This document shows positions 51,117 through 60,358 of a DNA stretch of 64,000 nucleotides, one piece after another. Made by a program: the position numbers and the translations under genes. Origin of the DNA: Paenibacillus rigui (GTDB taxonomy: Bacteria; Bacillota; Bacilli; Paenibacillales; NBRC-103111); contig NZ_NMQW01000025.1 in NCBI RefSeq assembly GCF_002234615.1, positions 168,435 through 232,434 on the forward strand, in the 5' to 3' direction. Each line of letters begins with the position of its first letter. The first letter of the stretch is position 1. Below the pieces are notes generated by a model, which was not told where the DNA came from, searched no databases, and saw only the letters and a list, made by a program, of their open reading frames with translations.

Positions 51117-52160
51117 TTAGGAGGATTTAAGCTCCAAATGGCCTTGGTTTGTAGGCTCGCTTGACCGTACCGGGAGATTATTGAGGAAGCCCGTCGCAAG
51201 CGATAAATAATCCTTGGGATGAGCTCGGTAGATCAGCTCGTGTGTATCTTTAGGCAGCAGCCATAGCTGGGAGCCTGATGTATTCGATTGATTTTTGAAA
51301 ATGTTTTGAACCATCTCATAGGGCGCCTTCATATCCTGTTCACCGTGAATAAAAAAGATCGGTATGGAGTATTTCGTCTCTTTTACTTTAGTGTAAGGGA
51401 TTTGGTTCAGGCTTACGCCATTAATCAGCGGGAAAAACAATTTAACCAGAGGCTCGGAAGGGAACTTCGGCAAATTCGCTTCCTGCTTCATATTATGATA
51501 CAGTGTTTCGGGCTCCAGAATGAAGGTGCTGTCCAGAATCATGCCGTCGATATCCTTGGTTTGTAATGCGGCTTGAAGCGCGGTTCCCGCTCCCATGGAG
51601 AAGCCCCATACATACACCTGCTTGGCACCCTGCTGCTTCGCGTACTTGATAGCTCCAAGCAGCTCTTGTGATTCGCGGATTCCGCCTGTAACGATTTCCT
51701 TGGGCTGAACAAAGCCGTAATCGAACATAATGACATTATAATTTTGCTTGTGCAATTCTGCGGCCAGATCATATAGAGGCACCCAGATTTCCTCGCGGTT
51801 CCCGCCATAGCCGTGAGAGAAGACGACGGTTTTATTGTTGGACGGAATGGGATGCTCAGCCGGGATATACCAGCCGGACAAAGTGGAGCTGCCGTTCAGG
51901 CTCGGAAATTCGATATCCTGATAAGCTGCGCCGAAGGCCAGCGCCGGATTTGAACGAAGCGGGTCAATATGTGGTCGGGCCAGCTTCCAGGCGACGTAGC
52001 CGTGAAAAGCAAGGACCAGGCTTAAGAACAGGAGTAATAAGGAAAGCAATGAGATCCATAGTCCCCTGAAGCGACTCTTGACAACGGAGGGTTTGAGAGC
52101 GGTTTCAATATCAGTGGGGTGCATAGGAACAGAAGATGAAGTGAGCGGGTTGGTTTCCAT
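51117..52160 (-). CDS. Membrane-anchored alpha/beta hydrolase
   Basis: A 347-residue serine hydrolase with one N-terminal membrane helix (about 32-58) and an outward alpha/beta domain. The nucleophile elbow is GFSMG, the catalytic Asp is in FFIHGEQDMKAPYE and the His in DTHELIY; VVFSHGYGGNREE supplies the oxyanion region. The group is close to BAAT/PHB-depolymerase-like esterases of Bacillus; substrate unknown. AAGGAGGG precedes ATG 52160. It is monocistronic. Confidence 0.86.
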   Translation of the reverse strand: METNPLTSSSVPMHPTDIETALKPSVVKSRFRGLWISLLSLLLLFLSLVLAFHGYVAWKLARPHIDPLRSNPALAFGAAYQDIEFPSLNGSSTLSGWYIPAEHPIPSNNKTVVFSHGYGGNREEIWVPLYDLAAELHKQNYNVIMFDYGFVQPKEIVTGGIRESQELLGAIKYAKQQGAKQVYVWGFSMGAGTALQAALQTKDIDGMILDSTFILEPETLYHNMKQEANLPKFPSEPLVKLFFPLINGVSLNQIPYTKVKETKYSIPIFFIHGEQDMKAPYEMVQNIFKNQSNTSGSQLWLLPKDTHELIYRAHPKDYLSLATGFLNNLPVRSSEPTNQGHLELKSS

Positions 52161-52290
52161 CGGAATCCCTCCTTAGTAACTAAGATGACTTAATAAACTG
52201 TACAGATGACTCGATATATGCTTGAGATATCGATGGGTTATGAAGTTGTTAATGCTGTAGATTCTAAGCAAATCGTTTAGTCTTATTACT

Positions 52291-52319
52291 ATAGTAAGAC
52301 GTACAGCAAGTGGCGTCAA
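52291..52319 (-). promoter_or_regulatory. Promoter of the alpha/beta hydrolase with palindrome
   Basis: Minus-strand TTGACG (52314-52319), a 17-nt spacer and TACTAT (52291-52296). The perfect 12-bp palindrome TTACTATAGTAA (52286-52297) covers the -10, suggesting a repressor site. Confidence 0.55.
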
Positions 52320-52421
52320 TTGATCGCGAAAAATGTAAACTTGCTGTAATCTTCGTGTAATACTTGGCTGGAATTGGCACTCCCCATGAAAGATATGCTT
52401 TATGTTTTTTAGGAGTTGAGT

Positions 52422-52427
52422 TATACT
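52422..52427 (+). promoter_or_regulatory. -10 element of the IclR-family gene
   Basis: TATACT at 52422-52427. The only -35 candidate at 17-nt spacing is TTTATG (52399-52404), a weak match, so activation or a weak promoter is likely. Confidence 0.4.
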
Positions 52428-52439
52428 ATATGTAACTTG

Positions 52440-52456
52440 GTTTCATCAAGTGAAAC
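52440..52456 (+). promoter_or_regulatory. Predicted IclR operator upstream of its own gene
   Basis: GTTTCA-TCAAG-TGAAAC, perfect 6-bp arms with a 5-nt spacer, just after the predicted transcription start and 24 nt before the start codon. An operator of the same form (GTTTCATC...TGAAAC) precedes the aconitase gene. Confidence 0.65.
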
Positions 52457-52480
52457 TGAAGTATCGGGGGGAATGGCCGA

Positions 52481-53224
52481 ATGGAAGATGGAAAATTGAC
52501 CGTCCGCGCGGTAGAACGCGCTTTGGATATATTGCTTTGCTTTACGGAATCGGAGGATTTGAGCTTAACCGAAATCTCTGCCCGCGTTTCTCTGCACAAG
52601 AGCACGGTGCATCGGCTGCTGGCTTCGCTGGAGGGCAAAGGCTTCGTGCTGCGCGACGCAGCCTCGGATAAATATCGGCTTGGCTTTCGCATATGGGAGC
52701 TTTCCGCCAATTTGAATCACAGCGACGATCCGGCACTGATCCTGCTGCCGGATATGGAGCGGCTTCGCGATCAGCTCGATGAGACGATCAGCTTGTATGT
52801 CCGCGACGGGATGGAGCGCGTCAGGGTACAAGCGGTGCAGAGCAATCAGGCGATCCGCCGCGTCGCACCGATCGGGGCAAGACTGCCGCTCTATGTCGGC
52901 GCGTCGAGCAAGATCTTGGTCGCCTTCGCCGAGCCGCAGGTGCAGGAGACGCTGATGGAAGGCCCGGCATGGCCGCCGGGGCTGGAACGCAGCGCTTTCC
53001 TGCAAAAGCTCGATGAGGCGAAGACGCTCGGCTTCGCGACGAGCGTCGAGGAGCGCGAGCCCGGCGCCGCTGCTGTGGCGGTGCCGATCTTCAACCGCGC
53101 GCATCGGCTCGTTGCCTCGCTCGCGGTAAGCGGACCCTCCAACCGGCTCACGTTGGAGAAGATGATGGAGCATGCGCCGGTGCTGATGGAAGCGGCCCGC
53201 CGCATGGGTAAAATGCTCAAATAA
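52481..53224 (+). CDS. IclR-family transcriptional regulator
   Basis: A 247-residue regulator with an N-terminal winged helix (about 5-65, AVERALDILLCFTE and LTEISARVSLHKSTVHRLLASLEGKGFV) and a C-terminal GAF-like effector domain (about 75-245). IclR proteins bind small carboxylates or aromatics and act as repressors or activators. A ribosome site GGGGGGAA precedes ATG 52481. It is convergent with the aconitase gene and carries an operator-like palindrome also found upstream of aconitase, so control of aconitase is proposed. Confidence 0.9.
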   Translation: MEDGKLTVRAVERALDILLCFTESEDLSLTEISARVSLHKSTVHRLLASLEGKGFVLRDAASDKYRLGFRIWELSANLNHSDDPALILLPDMERLRDQLDETISLYVRDGMERVRVQAVQSNQAIRRVAPIGARLPLYVGASSKILVAFAEPQVQETLMEGPAWPPGLERSAFLQKLDEAKTLGFATSVEEREPGAAAVAVPIFNRAHRLVASLAVSGPSNRLTLEKMMEHAPVLMEAARRMGKMLK

Positions 53225-53230
53225 AGCGGA

Positions 53231-53273
53231 AGCCTGGTATCCCCGGAATGTAAAGGGGATACCGGGCTTTTTT
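53231..53273 (+). terminator. Intrinsic terminator after the IclR-family gene
   Basis: GCCTGGTATCCCC and GGGGATACCGGGC arms, then TTTTTT. Confidence 0.9.
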
Positions 53274-53295
53274 GCTGCGGACTTTACTGCACACC

Positions 53296-53335
53296 AAAAA
53301 AGCTCCCACGGTCCCGAAAGGACCATGAGAGCTTC
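53296..53335 (-). terminator. Intrinsic terminator after aconitase
   Basis: AAGCTC...GGTCC and GGACC...GAGCTT arms with a TTTCG loop, followed on the minus strand by TTTTTT. Confidence 0.85.
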
Positions 53336-53353
53336 TTTTATGATATAGCAGGA

Positions 53354-56059
53354 TTAAGCCATGATTTGACGCAGTACAGTTTGCAGAATACCGCCGTTAC
53401 GGTAGTAGTCTACATCCACCATGCTGTCCAAACGTACGGCTGCTTCAAAGTTGAAGCTGCTTCCGTCTTCGCGGGTAGCTGTAACCGTTACGCGTTGGCC
53501 TGGCTGTACATCGTTGCTCAGGCCTGTGATGTCAAACGTTTCGGTACCGGTGATACCGAGCGTGCTCCAGCCTTGACCATCGATGAATTGAAGAGGCAGT
53601 ACACCCATACCTACGAGGTTGGAACGGTGAATCCGCTCGAAGCTCTCAGCGATAACGGCTTTAACGCCCAGCAAGAACGTACCTTTAGCTGCCCAGTCAC
53701 GGGAGCTTCCTGTACCGTACTCTTTACCTGCGATAACAACCAGGTTCGTGCCTTGAGCTTGATATTTCATGGAAGCATCGTAGATCGACTCCACTTCGCC
53801 GGTTGGCAGGTAAGTCGTTACGCCGCCCTCAGTACCAGGTGCAACTTGGTTACGAATCCGGATGTTCGCGAAAGTACCGCGCATCATGACATCGTGATTA
53901 CCACGACGGGAACCGTAGGAGTTAAAGTCTTCTTTTTTCACGCCGTGCTCGATCAGGAATTTACCTGCAGGGCTGTCAGCCTTGATGTTACCCGCTGGAG
54001 AGATATGGTCCGTCGTTACGGAATCGCCCAGCAAGGCCAATGTTTTCGCACCACGGATATCGGCGATGTCGGCAATGCCTGCACCCAGGTTTTCGAAGAA
54101 CGGAGGATTTGCAATATAAGTGGATTTCGCATCCCACTCGTACAGCTCGCCTTCCGGTACGTCGATAGCGTTCCAACGCTCGTTCGCACGGAATACGTTG
54201 GAATATTTGTCGCGGTAGATGTCAGGGCTCATCGCTGTAGTAATAGCTTCTTGAATTTCATCTTTAGTTGGCCAGATGTCTTTCAAGTAAACTGGTTGGT
54301 TTGCTTGGTCGTAGCCGATTGGATCGTTAGCCAAGTCGATGTTAACCGTACCTGCCAAAGCGTAAGCAACAACCAACGGAGGCGATGCCAGGTAGTTGGC
54401 TTTCACTTGAGCGTGAACGCGGCCTTCAAAGTTACGGTTACCGGACAATACAGCCGCTACCGTCATATCGTTGTCGGCAATCGCTTGACCTACTTCTTCT
54501 GGCAATGGACCGGAGTTACCGATACAGGTTGCGCAGCCATAGCCTGCTACGTGGAAGCCGAGAGCTTCCAGGGATTCCAGGACGCCGGCATTTTTCAAGT
54601 ACTCGGTAACAACGAGGGAGCCTGGAGTCAAGCTGCTTTTTACATAAGCAGGCTTTTTCAAGCCGCGTGCCACCGCTTTTTTCGCTACGAGACCTGCGCC
54701 GAGCATTACGCTTGGGTTGGACGTGTTCGTGCAGCTTGTGATAGCCGCGATAACTACCGCACCTGTACCCATTTTGCTCACTTCACCGTTTGCATGCTTC
54801 ACTTCAACGGTTTCAGCGATTTTCTCGTCGCTCAAGCCGTATCCGCCTTTTTCGATCGGCGTGCGAACGATGGTGTTGAACGATTCTTTCATAGCTGTCA
54901 GCTCTACACGGTCTTGAGGACGCTTAGGACCTGCCAAGCTTGGTACAACTGCGGACATATCCAGCTCGATTTTATCACTGAATACAGGATCCGGTGTATC
55001 GTCTGTACGGAACATGCCTTGTGCTTTATAGTAAGCTTCAACCAGCGCGATTTGATCTTCCTCGCGGCCTGTGCTTCTCAGGTAGTTCAAGGACTCGGAG
55101 TCAACAGGGAAGAAGCCGATCGTTGCGCCGTACTCAGGAGCCATGTTAGCTACCGTTGCGCGGTCAGCCAAGGAAATGTTGCTCAAGCCAGGGCCGTAGA
55201 ACTCAACGAATTTACCAACAACGCCTTTTTTGCGAAGCATTTGGGTAACAGTCAATGCCAAGTCAGTCGCCGTAGCGCCTTCTGGCAGCTGGCCTGTCAA
55301 TTTAAAGCCGATAACTTCAGGAGTAACGAAGTACAACGGTTGACCAAGCATTCCCGCTTCCGCTTCGATACCGCCAACGCCCCAGCCAACGATACCAAGA
55401 CCGTTAATCATCGTGGTGTGGGAGTCAGTACCTACGAGGGAGTCAGGATATACTTCTGTTTCGCCGTCAACCACTTTCGTTGCTGCTACACTTGCCAAAT
55501 ACTCCAGGTTAACTTGGTGAACGATACCTGTTGCCGGTGGAACGGCACGGAAGTTATCGAACGCCGTTTGTGCCCAGCGAAGGAAACGGTAACGCTCTTC
55601 ATTGCGCTCGAATTCGATGTTCATGTTCGTTTCCAGAGCTGTGCTGGAGCCGAAGGCATCAACCATAACGGAGTGGTCAATAACCAAATCTACGGGAACA
55701 AGCGGGTTAATCCGTTTAGGGTCTCCGCCGGATTTTTTCATGGTATCTCTCATAGCCGCCAAGTCAACAACAACAGGTACGCCGGTGAAGTCTTGAAGTA
55801 CGATACGGGCAGGGATGAAAGGAATTTCCTTATCGTCGCGTTCGCTAGCCCAGTTCGTTAATTGTTTTACATGATCCGTTGTAATCGCTCTGCCGTCGAA
55901 TTGACGCACAGCAGCCTCCAGCAATACTTTGATGGAAAAAGGCAATGACGAAATACTGCCGTGGCCTTGCTCTTCGAGTCCTGGCAAGCTGTAATAGTGG
56001 AACGTTTTACCGTTCACGTCCAGCGATTTACGGACCGAATATTGGTCTTTTTTAGCCAT
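53354..56059 (-). CDS. acnA: Aconitate hydratase
   Basis: TCA-cycle enzyme interconverting citrate and isocitrate through cis-aconitate; Bacillus homologues (CitB) also bind RNA when iron is low. The 901-residue protein is of the AcnA/IRP type. The [4Fe-4S] cysteines are Cys443 ([11 protein letters not shown]), Cys509 and Cys512 ([12 protein letters not shown]). Further motifs are [15 protein letters not shown] and [20 protein letters not shown] precedes ATG 56059; ATG 56095 has no site. A promoter and a GTTTCA-N5-TGAAAC palindrome lie upstream. Confidence 0.96.
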   Translation of the reverse strand: MAKKDQYSVRKSLDVNGKTFHYYSLPGLEEQGHGSISSLPFSIKVLLEAAVRQFDGRAITTDHVKQLTNWASERDDKEIPFIPARIVLQDFTGVPVVVDLAAMRDTMKKSGGDPKRINPLVPVDLVIDHSVMVDAFGSSTALETNMNIEFERNEERYRFLRWAQTAFDNFRAVPPATGIVHQVNLEYLASVAATKVVDGETEVYPDSLVGTDSHTTMINGLGIVGWGVGGIEAEAGMLGQPLYFVTPEVIGFKLTGQLPEGATATDLALTVTQMLRKKGVVGKFVEFYGPGLSNISLADRATVANMAPEYGATIGFFPVDSESLNYLRSTGREEDQIALVEAYYKAQGMFRTDDTPDPVFSDKIELDMSAVVPSLAGPKRPQDRVELTAMKESFNTIVRTPIEKGGYGLSDEKIAETVEVKHANGEVSKMGTGAVVIAAITSCTNTSNPSVMLGAGLVAKKAVARGLKKPAYVKSSLTPGSLVVTEYLKNAGVLESLEALGFHVAGYGCATCIGNSGPLPEEVGQAIADNDMTVAAVLSGNRNFEGRVHAQVKANYLASPPLVVAYALAGTVNIDLANDPIGYDQANQPVYLKDIWPTKDEIQEAITTAMSPDIYRDKYSNVFRANERWNAIDVPEGELYEWDAKSTYIANPPFFENLGAGIADIADIRGAKTLALLGDSVTTDHISPAGNIKADSPAGKFLIEHGVKKEDFNSYGSRRGNHDVMMRGTFANIRIRNQVAPGTEGGVTTYLPTGEVESIYDASMKYQAQGTNLVVIAGKEYGTGSSRDWAAKGTFLLGVKAVIAESFERIHRSNLVGMGVLPLQFIDGQGWSTLGITGTETFDITGLSNDVQPGQRVTVTATREDGSSFNFEAAVRLDSMVDVDYYRNGGILQTVLRQIMA

Positions 56060-56111
56060 CTGTTTATTTCCTCCTTCATTATGATAAAGACTCAACTTTG
56101 AAATCTATATT

Positions 56112-56128
56112 GTTTCATCTGTTGAAAC
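56112..56128 (-). promoter_or_regulatory. Predicted IclR operator in the aconitase leader
   Basis: GTTTCA-TCTGT-TGAAAC, the same arms and spacer as at 52440-52456. It lies about 20-36 nt downstream of the predicted aconitase transcription start, where a bound repressor would block elongation. Confidence 0.65.
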
Positions 56129-56153
56129 GCGATTTCATATTCGTGATATCTTA

Positions 56154-56182
56154 AGTATACATGCTGAATGATTCTACGTAAA
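56154..56182 (-). promoter_or_regulatory. Promoter of the aconitase gene
   Basis: Minus-strand TTTACG (56177-56182), a 17-nt spacer and TATACT (56154-56159). Transcription would start near 56147, leaving a leader of about 90 nt. Confidence 0.6.
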
Positions 56183-56302
56183 GGTCAAATTCAATCATTT
56201 TTGCCCGTGTAAGCACATATATTTGGAATGATTATAAGACCGGTAAATGCCCTTTTTATGCCGATTTTATGATTTTCAATCCGTTTTGTGGAGGTAGCCG
56301 CC

Positions 56303-57328
56303 ATGTCCTGGAAAACAACGATCTATGATTACGTACATCACAAAAATCAGATGGAAATGGATTATTCTGTTGAGCCCTTACTGTCCATTGTTACCGATTC
56401 CGCCTATCTGCAAGATCAAGTCAAACGGCTGGCCCGCACCGCACATTCGGATCAAGACCGGAATTTTTTCACAATGAAAAATGAAACCAGGCTCACGATT
56501 ATCGGAGCGTCCGAGCAGCCCTCGAGAGTTAAGGCGGACCTGCTGCTTCGACGCACCTCCGTCGGCATTATCGGCAGTACGGAACAGGAGGAGCAGCGTC
56601 TGGAAAAGGAACGCGTGACCCTCGAAGAGGTAGACGGCAAATGGTACATTGCAAGCATTGAACCGAAAGGCATAGAACAGGCCGTACCCTTGAAAAGGGG
56701 TACACCGCCAGGCGGGCTTCTGGAGATGGATGAGCACTATGCGGATTATGGGCTCATGCGGGCCCCGTCCATGCCTTATCTTAACCATAACGTTTTACCC
56801 TATTTGGAAGCGAACGGAAGAAAACAGCACTACGACCGACTTAAAGCGGCAGCCTACGCCGAATTATGGTGGGATAAGGCAAATCCCGCTTACATTGAAT
56901 TCGAAGTGGATTGCAGTAATTTTATATCCCAGTGCCTCTTTGCAGGCGGGGGGCCAATGAACTATACTGGGAAAAGAACTTCTGGCTGGTGGTACAAGGG
57001 CCGCTTCAACGGGCAAGAGCATTGGAGCTTCAGTTGGTCTGTTGCCCAAGCGCTGCAATGGTATCTGTTAATGAGCCGGACGGGTCTGCGTGCCGAAGAG
57101 GCTTCCAGCGCCGATCAGCTGGAGCTCGGAGATGTCATCAGCTACGATTGGGACGGCGACGGACGCTTTCAGCACAGCACGATCGTGACGGCCAAAGATG
57201 GTAACGGCATGCCTTTGGTTAACGCCCATACAACGGCAAGTCATCACCGCTACTGGAGCTATAAAGATTCTGTAGCTTGGACCGAGCGGACGCGGTACCG
57301 TTTTTTGCGGATTACCGATTTTATGTGA
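56303..57328 (+). CDS. Amidase-domain protein (Amidase_6 type)
   Basis: A 341-residue protein without a visible signal peptide. The C-terminal half (about 180-335) is a putative amidase domain of the Amidase_6 type: AAAYAELWWDKANPAYIEF, the probable nucleophile Cys in VDCSNFISQCLFAGG, GDVISYDWDGDGRFQHSTIV with the probable His, and NAHTTASHHRYW. The N-terminal half is of unknown fold. The family is common in spore-forming Firmicutes and often associated with cell wall or spores. GGAGGT lies 7 nt before ATG 56303; GTG 56288 precedes that site. Confidence 0.82.
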   Translation: MSWKTTIYDYVHHKNQMEMDYSVEPLLSIVTDSAYLQDQVKRLARTAHSDQDRNFFTMKNETRLTIIGASEQPSRVKADLLLRRTSVGIIGSTEQEEQRLEKERVTLEEVDGKWYIASIEPKGIEQAVPLKRGTPPGGLLEMDEHYADYGLMRAPSMPYLNHNVLPYLEANGRKQHYDRLKAAAYAELWWDKANPAYIEFEVDCSNFISQCLFAGGGPMNYTGKRTSGWWYKGRFNGQEHWSFSWSVAQALQWYLLMSRTGLRAEEASSADQLELGDVISYDWDGDGRFQHSTIVTAKDGNGMPLVNAHTTASHHRYWSYKDSVAWTERTRYRFLRITDFM

Positions 57329-57435
57329 CCGCACGAGCCCTACCAAGCAAGTATTCTTCGAACAGGGTTAGTTTATGCCTTATGCCAGTCAGTAAAAACA
57401 ATCGTCATTACTCATATCGACTTTCGGAGGTTATT

Positions 57436-58590
57436 ATGAACGACAAAATTCGCATCGGGTTAATTTACGGCGGCAAATCAGGCGAGCATGAAGTGTCTCT
57501 GCAAACGGCGCTTGCTGTAATTAAAGCGATGGATATGAACAAATATGAAGTCCACCCGTTCTACATAACGAAGCAAGGGGAGTGGAGGTCAGGCCCACAG
57601 CTGACGGGTCCCGTCCAGACTGCAGCCGAACTTACTTTTGGCAGTGATGCGGTTTCTCAGGCGGCCGCTTTTGCTTTGAAGCCGTTCTTTAGCACTGTGG
57701 AATCTACTTCTCCTGTGAAAGTGGATACGGCAGCCGCTGCACCTGCAGCGGTTTCTTCCTCTGAGGTCCAATTAGATGTAGTGCTGCCATTGCTGCACGG
57801 AACTTTCGGCGAAGACGGAACGATTCAAGGGCTGTTGGAGATGGCGAACATTGCCTATGTAGGTGCAGGGGTACTTGCTTCGTCGGTTGGCATGGATAAA
57901 GTGATGATGAAAAAGGTTTTCGCCCAAGAGGGTCTGCCGCAATGCGTGTTCCGTCACTTCACCCGTACACAGTGGGAGAAGGATCAAGCCTTCTTTCTGA
58001 TGGAAATTGAAATTGCCATCGGGTTTCCATGCTTTGTCAAGCCGGCTAACCTGGGCTCCAGTGTCGGAATCAGCAAAGCAAGAAATCGCGACGAGCTGCT
58101 CCAAGCCATTCAGGTTGCCTTCCAATATGACCGTAAAGTTATCGTAGAGGAAAATATCAATGCCCGCGAAGTCGAGGTGGCGGTACTCGGGAATGATGAG
58201 CCTAAAGCTTCAGTCGTAGGGGAAATTACTTCATCGAATGAATTTTACGATTATAAAGCCAAATATATCGACGGCAAATCATCGATGATGATTCCGGCAG
58301 ACATTCCGGCCGAGTTGTCCGATCAAATTCGCGAGCTGGCTGTACGGGCATTTTTGGCCGTGGACGGCTCCGGCTTGTCCCGTGTGGACTTCTTCTTAAG
58401 AAAAGAAGACAACCAGATTTTCATTAACGAAATTAATACGATGCCGGGCTTTACGCCCTACAGCATGTATCCTCTCTTGTGGAAGGAAACCGGCAAGCCT
58501 TACGGGGAGCTGCTGGATGATCTGATAGCACTTGCGCTTCAACGGCATGCGGATAAGCAGCGGCTGCAGTACTCTTTTGATGTAGAGTAG
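57436..58590 (+). CDS. ddl: D-alanine-D-alanine ligase
   Basis: ATP-grasp ligase that makes the D-Ala-D-Ala dipeptide for peptidoglycan precursors, 384 residues. Motifs are GLIYGGKSGEHEVSL at the start, DVVLPLLHGTFGEDGTIQG, FPCFVKPANLGSSVGISK, and the metal site FINEINTMPGFT. A low-complexity Ala/Thr/Val insert occurs at about residues 95-115. Tyr or Phe at the specificity position was not resolved, so D-Ala-D-Lac activity cannot be excluded. CGGAGG precedes ATG 57436; the ORF extends upstream to 57277 with no site. Confidence 0.93.
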   Translation: MNDKIRIGLIYGGKSGEHEVSLQTALAVIKAMDMNKYEVHPFYITKQGEWRSGPQLTGPVQTAAELTFGSDAVSQAAAFALKPFFSTVESTSPVKVDTAAAAPAAVSSSEVQLDVVLPLLHGTFGEDGTIQGLLEMANIAYVGAGVLASSVGMDKVMMKKVFAQEGLPQCVFRHFTRTQWEKDQAFFLMEIEIAIGFPCFVKPANLGSSVGISKARNRDELLQAIQVAFQYDRKVIVEENINAREVEVAVLGNDEPKASVVGEITSSNEFYDYKAKYIDGKSSMMIPADIPAELSDQIRELAVRAFLAVDGSGLSRVDFFLRKEDNQIFINEINTMPGFTPYSMYPLLWKETGKPYGELLDDLIALALQRHADKQRLQYSFDVE

Positions 58591-58716
58591 TATTCGTGCC
58601 ATCCGGGTTGGCTGGTCTCTTGATTCCCTTGCTTCGGGCACCTGCATCACGTATGCTAGGAGTACAGTAAATCATTTCAGCGGACTTCCAACTTATCTAA
58701 AAGGAGAGTGAGGCTT

Positions 58717-59049
58717 TTGGGTTTTCAAACGGAATTCAATTCGGTATGTAAATTTAAGTCGGAGCAGGAGCTTTACGAGCTGTTGGAGTACGGCCGGGGC
58801 AAAATGATAAAATCCGGCTTCCGCGTTTTTCCTACAGGTCAGATGGTAATTGCGTATTCTCCTGATAATCAGGCTATTGCCATTGTGAAGATTGTCGCTT
58901 CAATCGCGGAGATTAACTTCCAGGGAGAAGAGGTCACACAGGTAGAGATGGAGCTGGTACGTAAATTAACCGAAGAAGAGGCACGGGTTCAAACGGCACT
59001 TGCCCATGAGATGTTTTTTGGCCTTCATTCTTCAGATTCTAAAAAATAA
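58717..59049 (+). CDS. Small conserved-looking protein of unknown function
   Basis: A 110-residue soluble protein beginning with GFQTEFNSVCKFKSEQELYELLEYGRGKM (in parts), with alternating beta strands (GFRVFPTGQMVIAY, AIAIVKIVASIAEI) and a helical acidic C-terminus. I do not recognise a family. It starts with TTG 58717, 10 nt after AAGGAG; GTG 58708 overlaps that site. It lies 126 bp after ddl and is followed by a strong terminator, so ddl and this gene could share a transcript. Confidence 0.66.
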   Translation: MGFQTEFNSVCKFKSEQELYELLEYGRGKMIKSGFRVFPTGQMVIAYSPDNQAIAIVKIVASIAEINFQGEEVTQVEMELVRKLTEEEARVQTALAHEMFFGLHSSDSKK

Positions 59050-59054
59050 GTAAC

Positions 59055-59094
59055 AAAAGCACCTTTTCGCACAAGCGAACAGGTGCTTTTTTTT
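59055..59094 (+). terminator. Intrinsic terminator
   Basis: AAAAGCACCT and AGGTGCTTTT arms with inner TTCGC/GCGAA pairing, then eight T. Confidence 0.92.
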
Positions 59095-59266
59095 GAACTA
59101 ACGCGGCCGCACATCATCGAAACACCTTAATAGAAGGGGTATCCCGTAAGAGAGGATCGCCGTTCTATTCGTGGACATGGTAATGGCTGTACCTTCATAG
59201 GGTATAGAGCAAATGGGCATCCTAGCTGCTAGCAAGTAAAATGAAACGCGGAGCGTGAGTCCATTT

Positions 59267-60247
59267 ATGATCGTTCGCCTTGGCTACGTCGCCATGTCCA
59301 TGCGGGTACAGAACGCTTCACCTTCCAAAACGATGACGGCCACGAGCTTTGCCAAGCTGGAAGACCGTGAAGCGGCAATCCGCAAGCTCGAGCGCATCGC
59401 TTCGGAAAATATTCATAACACCTTACGCCTGCTTAAACATAATCGGGCCTATGATATTCAGCTGTACCGTTGTTCCTCCAAGCTGATTCCGCTTTTCAAC
59501 CATGAGCTGCTGGCCGGCTGGAATCCGATAGACGTTCTAAAAGACAATTTTGCAGAGCTGGGGGCGTATGCCAAAGAGCACAGCATGCGTATCAGCTTTC
59601 ATCCGGACCATTTTACAGTGCTAAGCACACCCAGAGAGGAAGTGCTGCGCAATTCGCTGCTTGATTTGGATAAGCATGCATCTATGCTGGAGGCCATGGG
59701 ACTTGATCTTTCCGCCAAAAACAACATTCATATCGGGGGGACTTACGGCAACAAGCAAACCGCTCTTGAACGTTTTATAGACCGGTTTACCAACCTTCCG
59801 GATCGTGTGCGTCTTAGAATGACTCTTGAAAATGATGATAAAACGTTCACCGCCCTGGAGACGCTGGAAACTTGCGAAAAAGTGGGTGCGCCGATGGTTC
59901 TGGATATTCATCATCATCAGGTTAATCACAGCGGGGAATCCGCGACGGAGCTATGGCCCCGTATTATGCACACTTGGGACGGGCAAACGGAACAACACTC
60001 GGATCGGCCCTTACCCCCGAAAATCCATGTCTCCAGCCCGAAAAACGAAAAGGACCCCCGGGGACATGCGGATTTTATCGAGGCATCTGTCCTGATGGAG
60101 TTTTTGCGTTCGATCGCTGCCATTACGCCCAGGCTTGATGTCATGATTGAAGCGAAAAAGAAAGATGAAGCTCTATTCAAATTAATGGAGGATGTGCGTG
60201 CACACCCGGATGTAAGAGTGTTGACCCAGGCTTCTTTTGAACTGTGA
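59267..60247 (+). CDS. uvsE: UV DNA damage endonuclease
   Basis: Nicks DNA 5' of UV photoproducts in a repair route independent of UvrABC. The 326-residue TIM-barrel protein starts MIVRLGYVAMSM and contains RISFHPDHFTVL, NIHIGGTYGNKQTALERF, RMTLENDDKTFT, VLDIHHHQVNH and KIHVSSPK: the His, Glu and Asp metal ligands of the UVDE family. The start at ATG 59267 matches the conserved N-terminus of the family; GTG 59255 is an alternative. Confidence 0.92.
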   Translation: MIVRLGYVAMSMRVQNASPSKTMTATSFAKLEDREAAIRKLERIASENIHNTLRLLKHNRAYDIQLYRCSSKLIPLFNHELLAGWNPIDVLKDNFAELGAYAKEHSMRISFHPDHFTVLSTPREEVLRNSLLDLDKHASMLEAMGLDLSAKNNIHIGGTYGNKQTALERFIDRFTNLPDRVRLRMTLENDDKTFTALETLETCEKVGAPMVLDIHHHQVNHSGESATELWPRIMHTWDGQTEQHSDRPLPPKIHVSSPKNEKDPRGHADFIEASVLMEFLRSIAAITPRLDVMIEAKKKDEALFKLMEDVRAHPDVRVLTQASFEL

Positions 60248-60358
60248 CGTCCAATTCATTTATATTCTTGAAAAATCGGGAAAAATGGGGTACTTTGATG
60301 GAGGGAGAATACATAATCAACAGGCCTCATTTCAAGCTGGAGAGGGGAACTTGGCTTT

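Larger units (their letters stand above)
52161..52480. other. Divergent promoter region between hydrolase and IclR genes
   Basis: 320 bp with a minus-strand promoter (52291-52319) for the hydrolase, overlapped by the palindrome TTACTATAGTAA at 52286-52297, and a plus-strand -10 plus operator (52422-52456) for the IclR-family gene. No coding sequence seen. Confidence 0.6.

Noticed and set aside
53366..55861. An 831-codon open frame on the plus strand, antisense to aconitase
   Set aside because: It lies wholly inside the well-supported aconitase gene, is Cys/Arg/Val-rich with no recognisable domain, and is explained by codon bias of the real gene on the other strand.
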